Below are positions 5,471 through 5,512 of a stretch of 5,512 nucleotides of DNA, in pieces. Made by a program: the position numbers and the translations under genes. How positions within the stretch are numbered: position 1 is the stretch's first letter; each line of letters opens with the position of its first letter. The notes beneath the pieces are model-generated. The model made no database searches. It was not told where the DNA came from and worked only from the letters and a program-made list of their open reading frames with translations. Location: positions 1 through 5,512 of the forward strand of contig JAIJLI010000162.1 in NCBI GenBank assembly GCA_022722495.1, in the 5' to 3' direction. The stretch is from Dialister sp. (GTDB lineage: Bacteria; Bacillota; Negativicutes; Veillonellales; Dialisteraceae).

Positions 5471-5512
5471 GGAAGATAGCTGGCAGATAGTGACTGGTAT
5501 CGCGTTTTGCGT

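Overview
The window looks like chromosomal housekeeping DNA from a diderm Firmicute, most likely of the Negativicutes (Veillonellaceae/Dialister/Megasphaera type). This is an inference from two signals that rarely occur together. One is Firmicute-like content: strong AAGGAGG ribosome binding sites, an NrdR, and a PheB/UPF0735-type ACT protein. The other is a pair of ADP-heptose (LPS inner core) genes, gmhA and gmhB, which implies an outer membrane. All confident genes lie on the + strand.

Layout. Positions 1-108 hold the tail or leader of something upstream that I cannot identify. Cell division: ftsQ/divIB (109-975), then a 174-bp spacer with a probable promoter region, then ftsZ (1150-2187). 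No ftsA lies between them. A 215-bp spacer rich in small dyads follows and ends in a strong intrinsic terminator (2329-2363). Next is a tightly coupled set: nrdR (2403-2897), gmhA (2894-3463) and gmhB (3460-3987), joined by two 4-bp ATGA overlaps. A 170-bp spacer (3988-4157) with two hairpins and an imperfect direct repeat precedes a SpoU/TrmH-family RNA 2'-O-methyltransferase (4158-4949). Last comes an HTH+ACT protein of the PheB/UPF0735 family (5012-5470), whose ACT ligand loop looks altered.

How the genes work together. FtsQ and FtsZ belong to the divisome. NrdR controls ribonucleotide reductase and hence dNTP supply. GmhA and GmhB catalyse the first and third steps of ADP-heptose synthesis for the LPS core. 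The methyltransferase modifies rRNA or tRNA. The ACT protein is probably regulatory, possibly in amino acid metabolism. The set is a growth and envelope neighbourhood rather than an accessory island; I see no mobile element, CRISPR array, tRNA or defence system.

Most worth a second look: a perfect 15-nt direct repeat upstream of both ftsQ and ftsZ; the structured spacer before the methyltransferase, which has two possible 3' pairing arms; the absence of ftsA beside ftsZ; and the unusual ACT domain. I found no clear evidence of a wholly new system.
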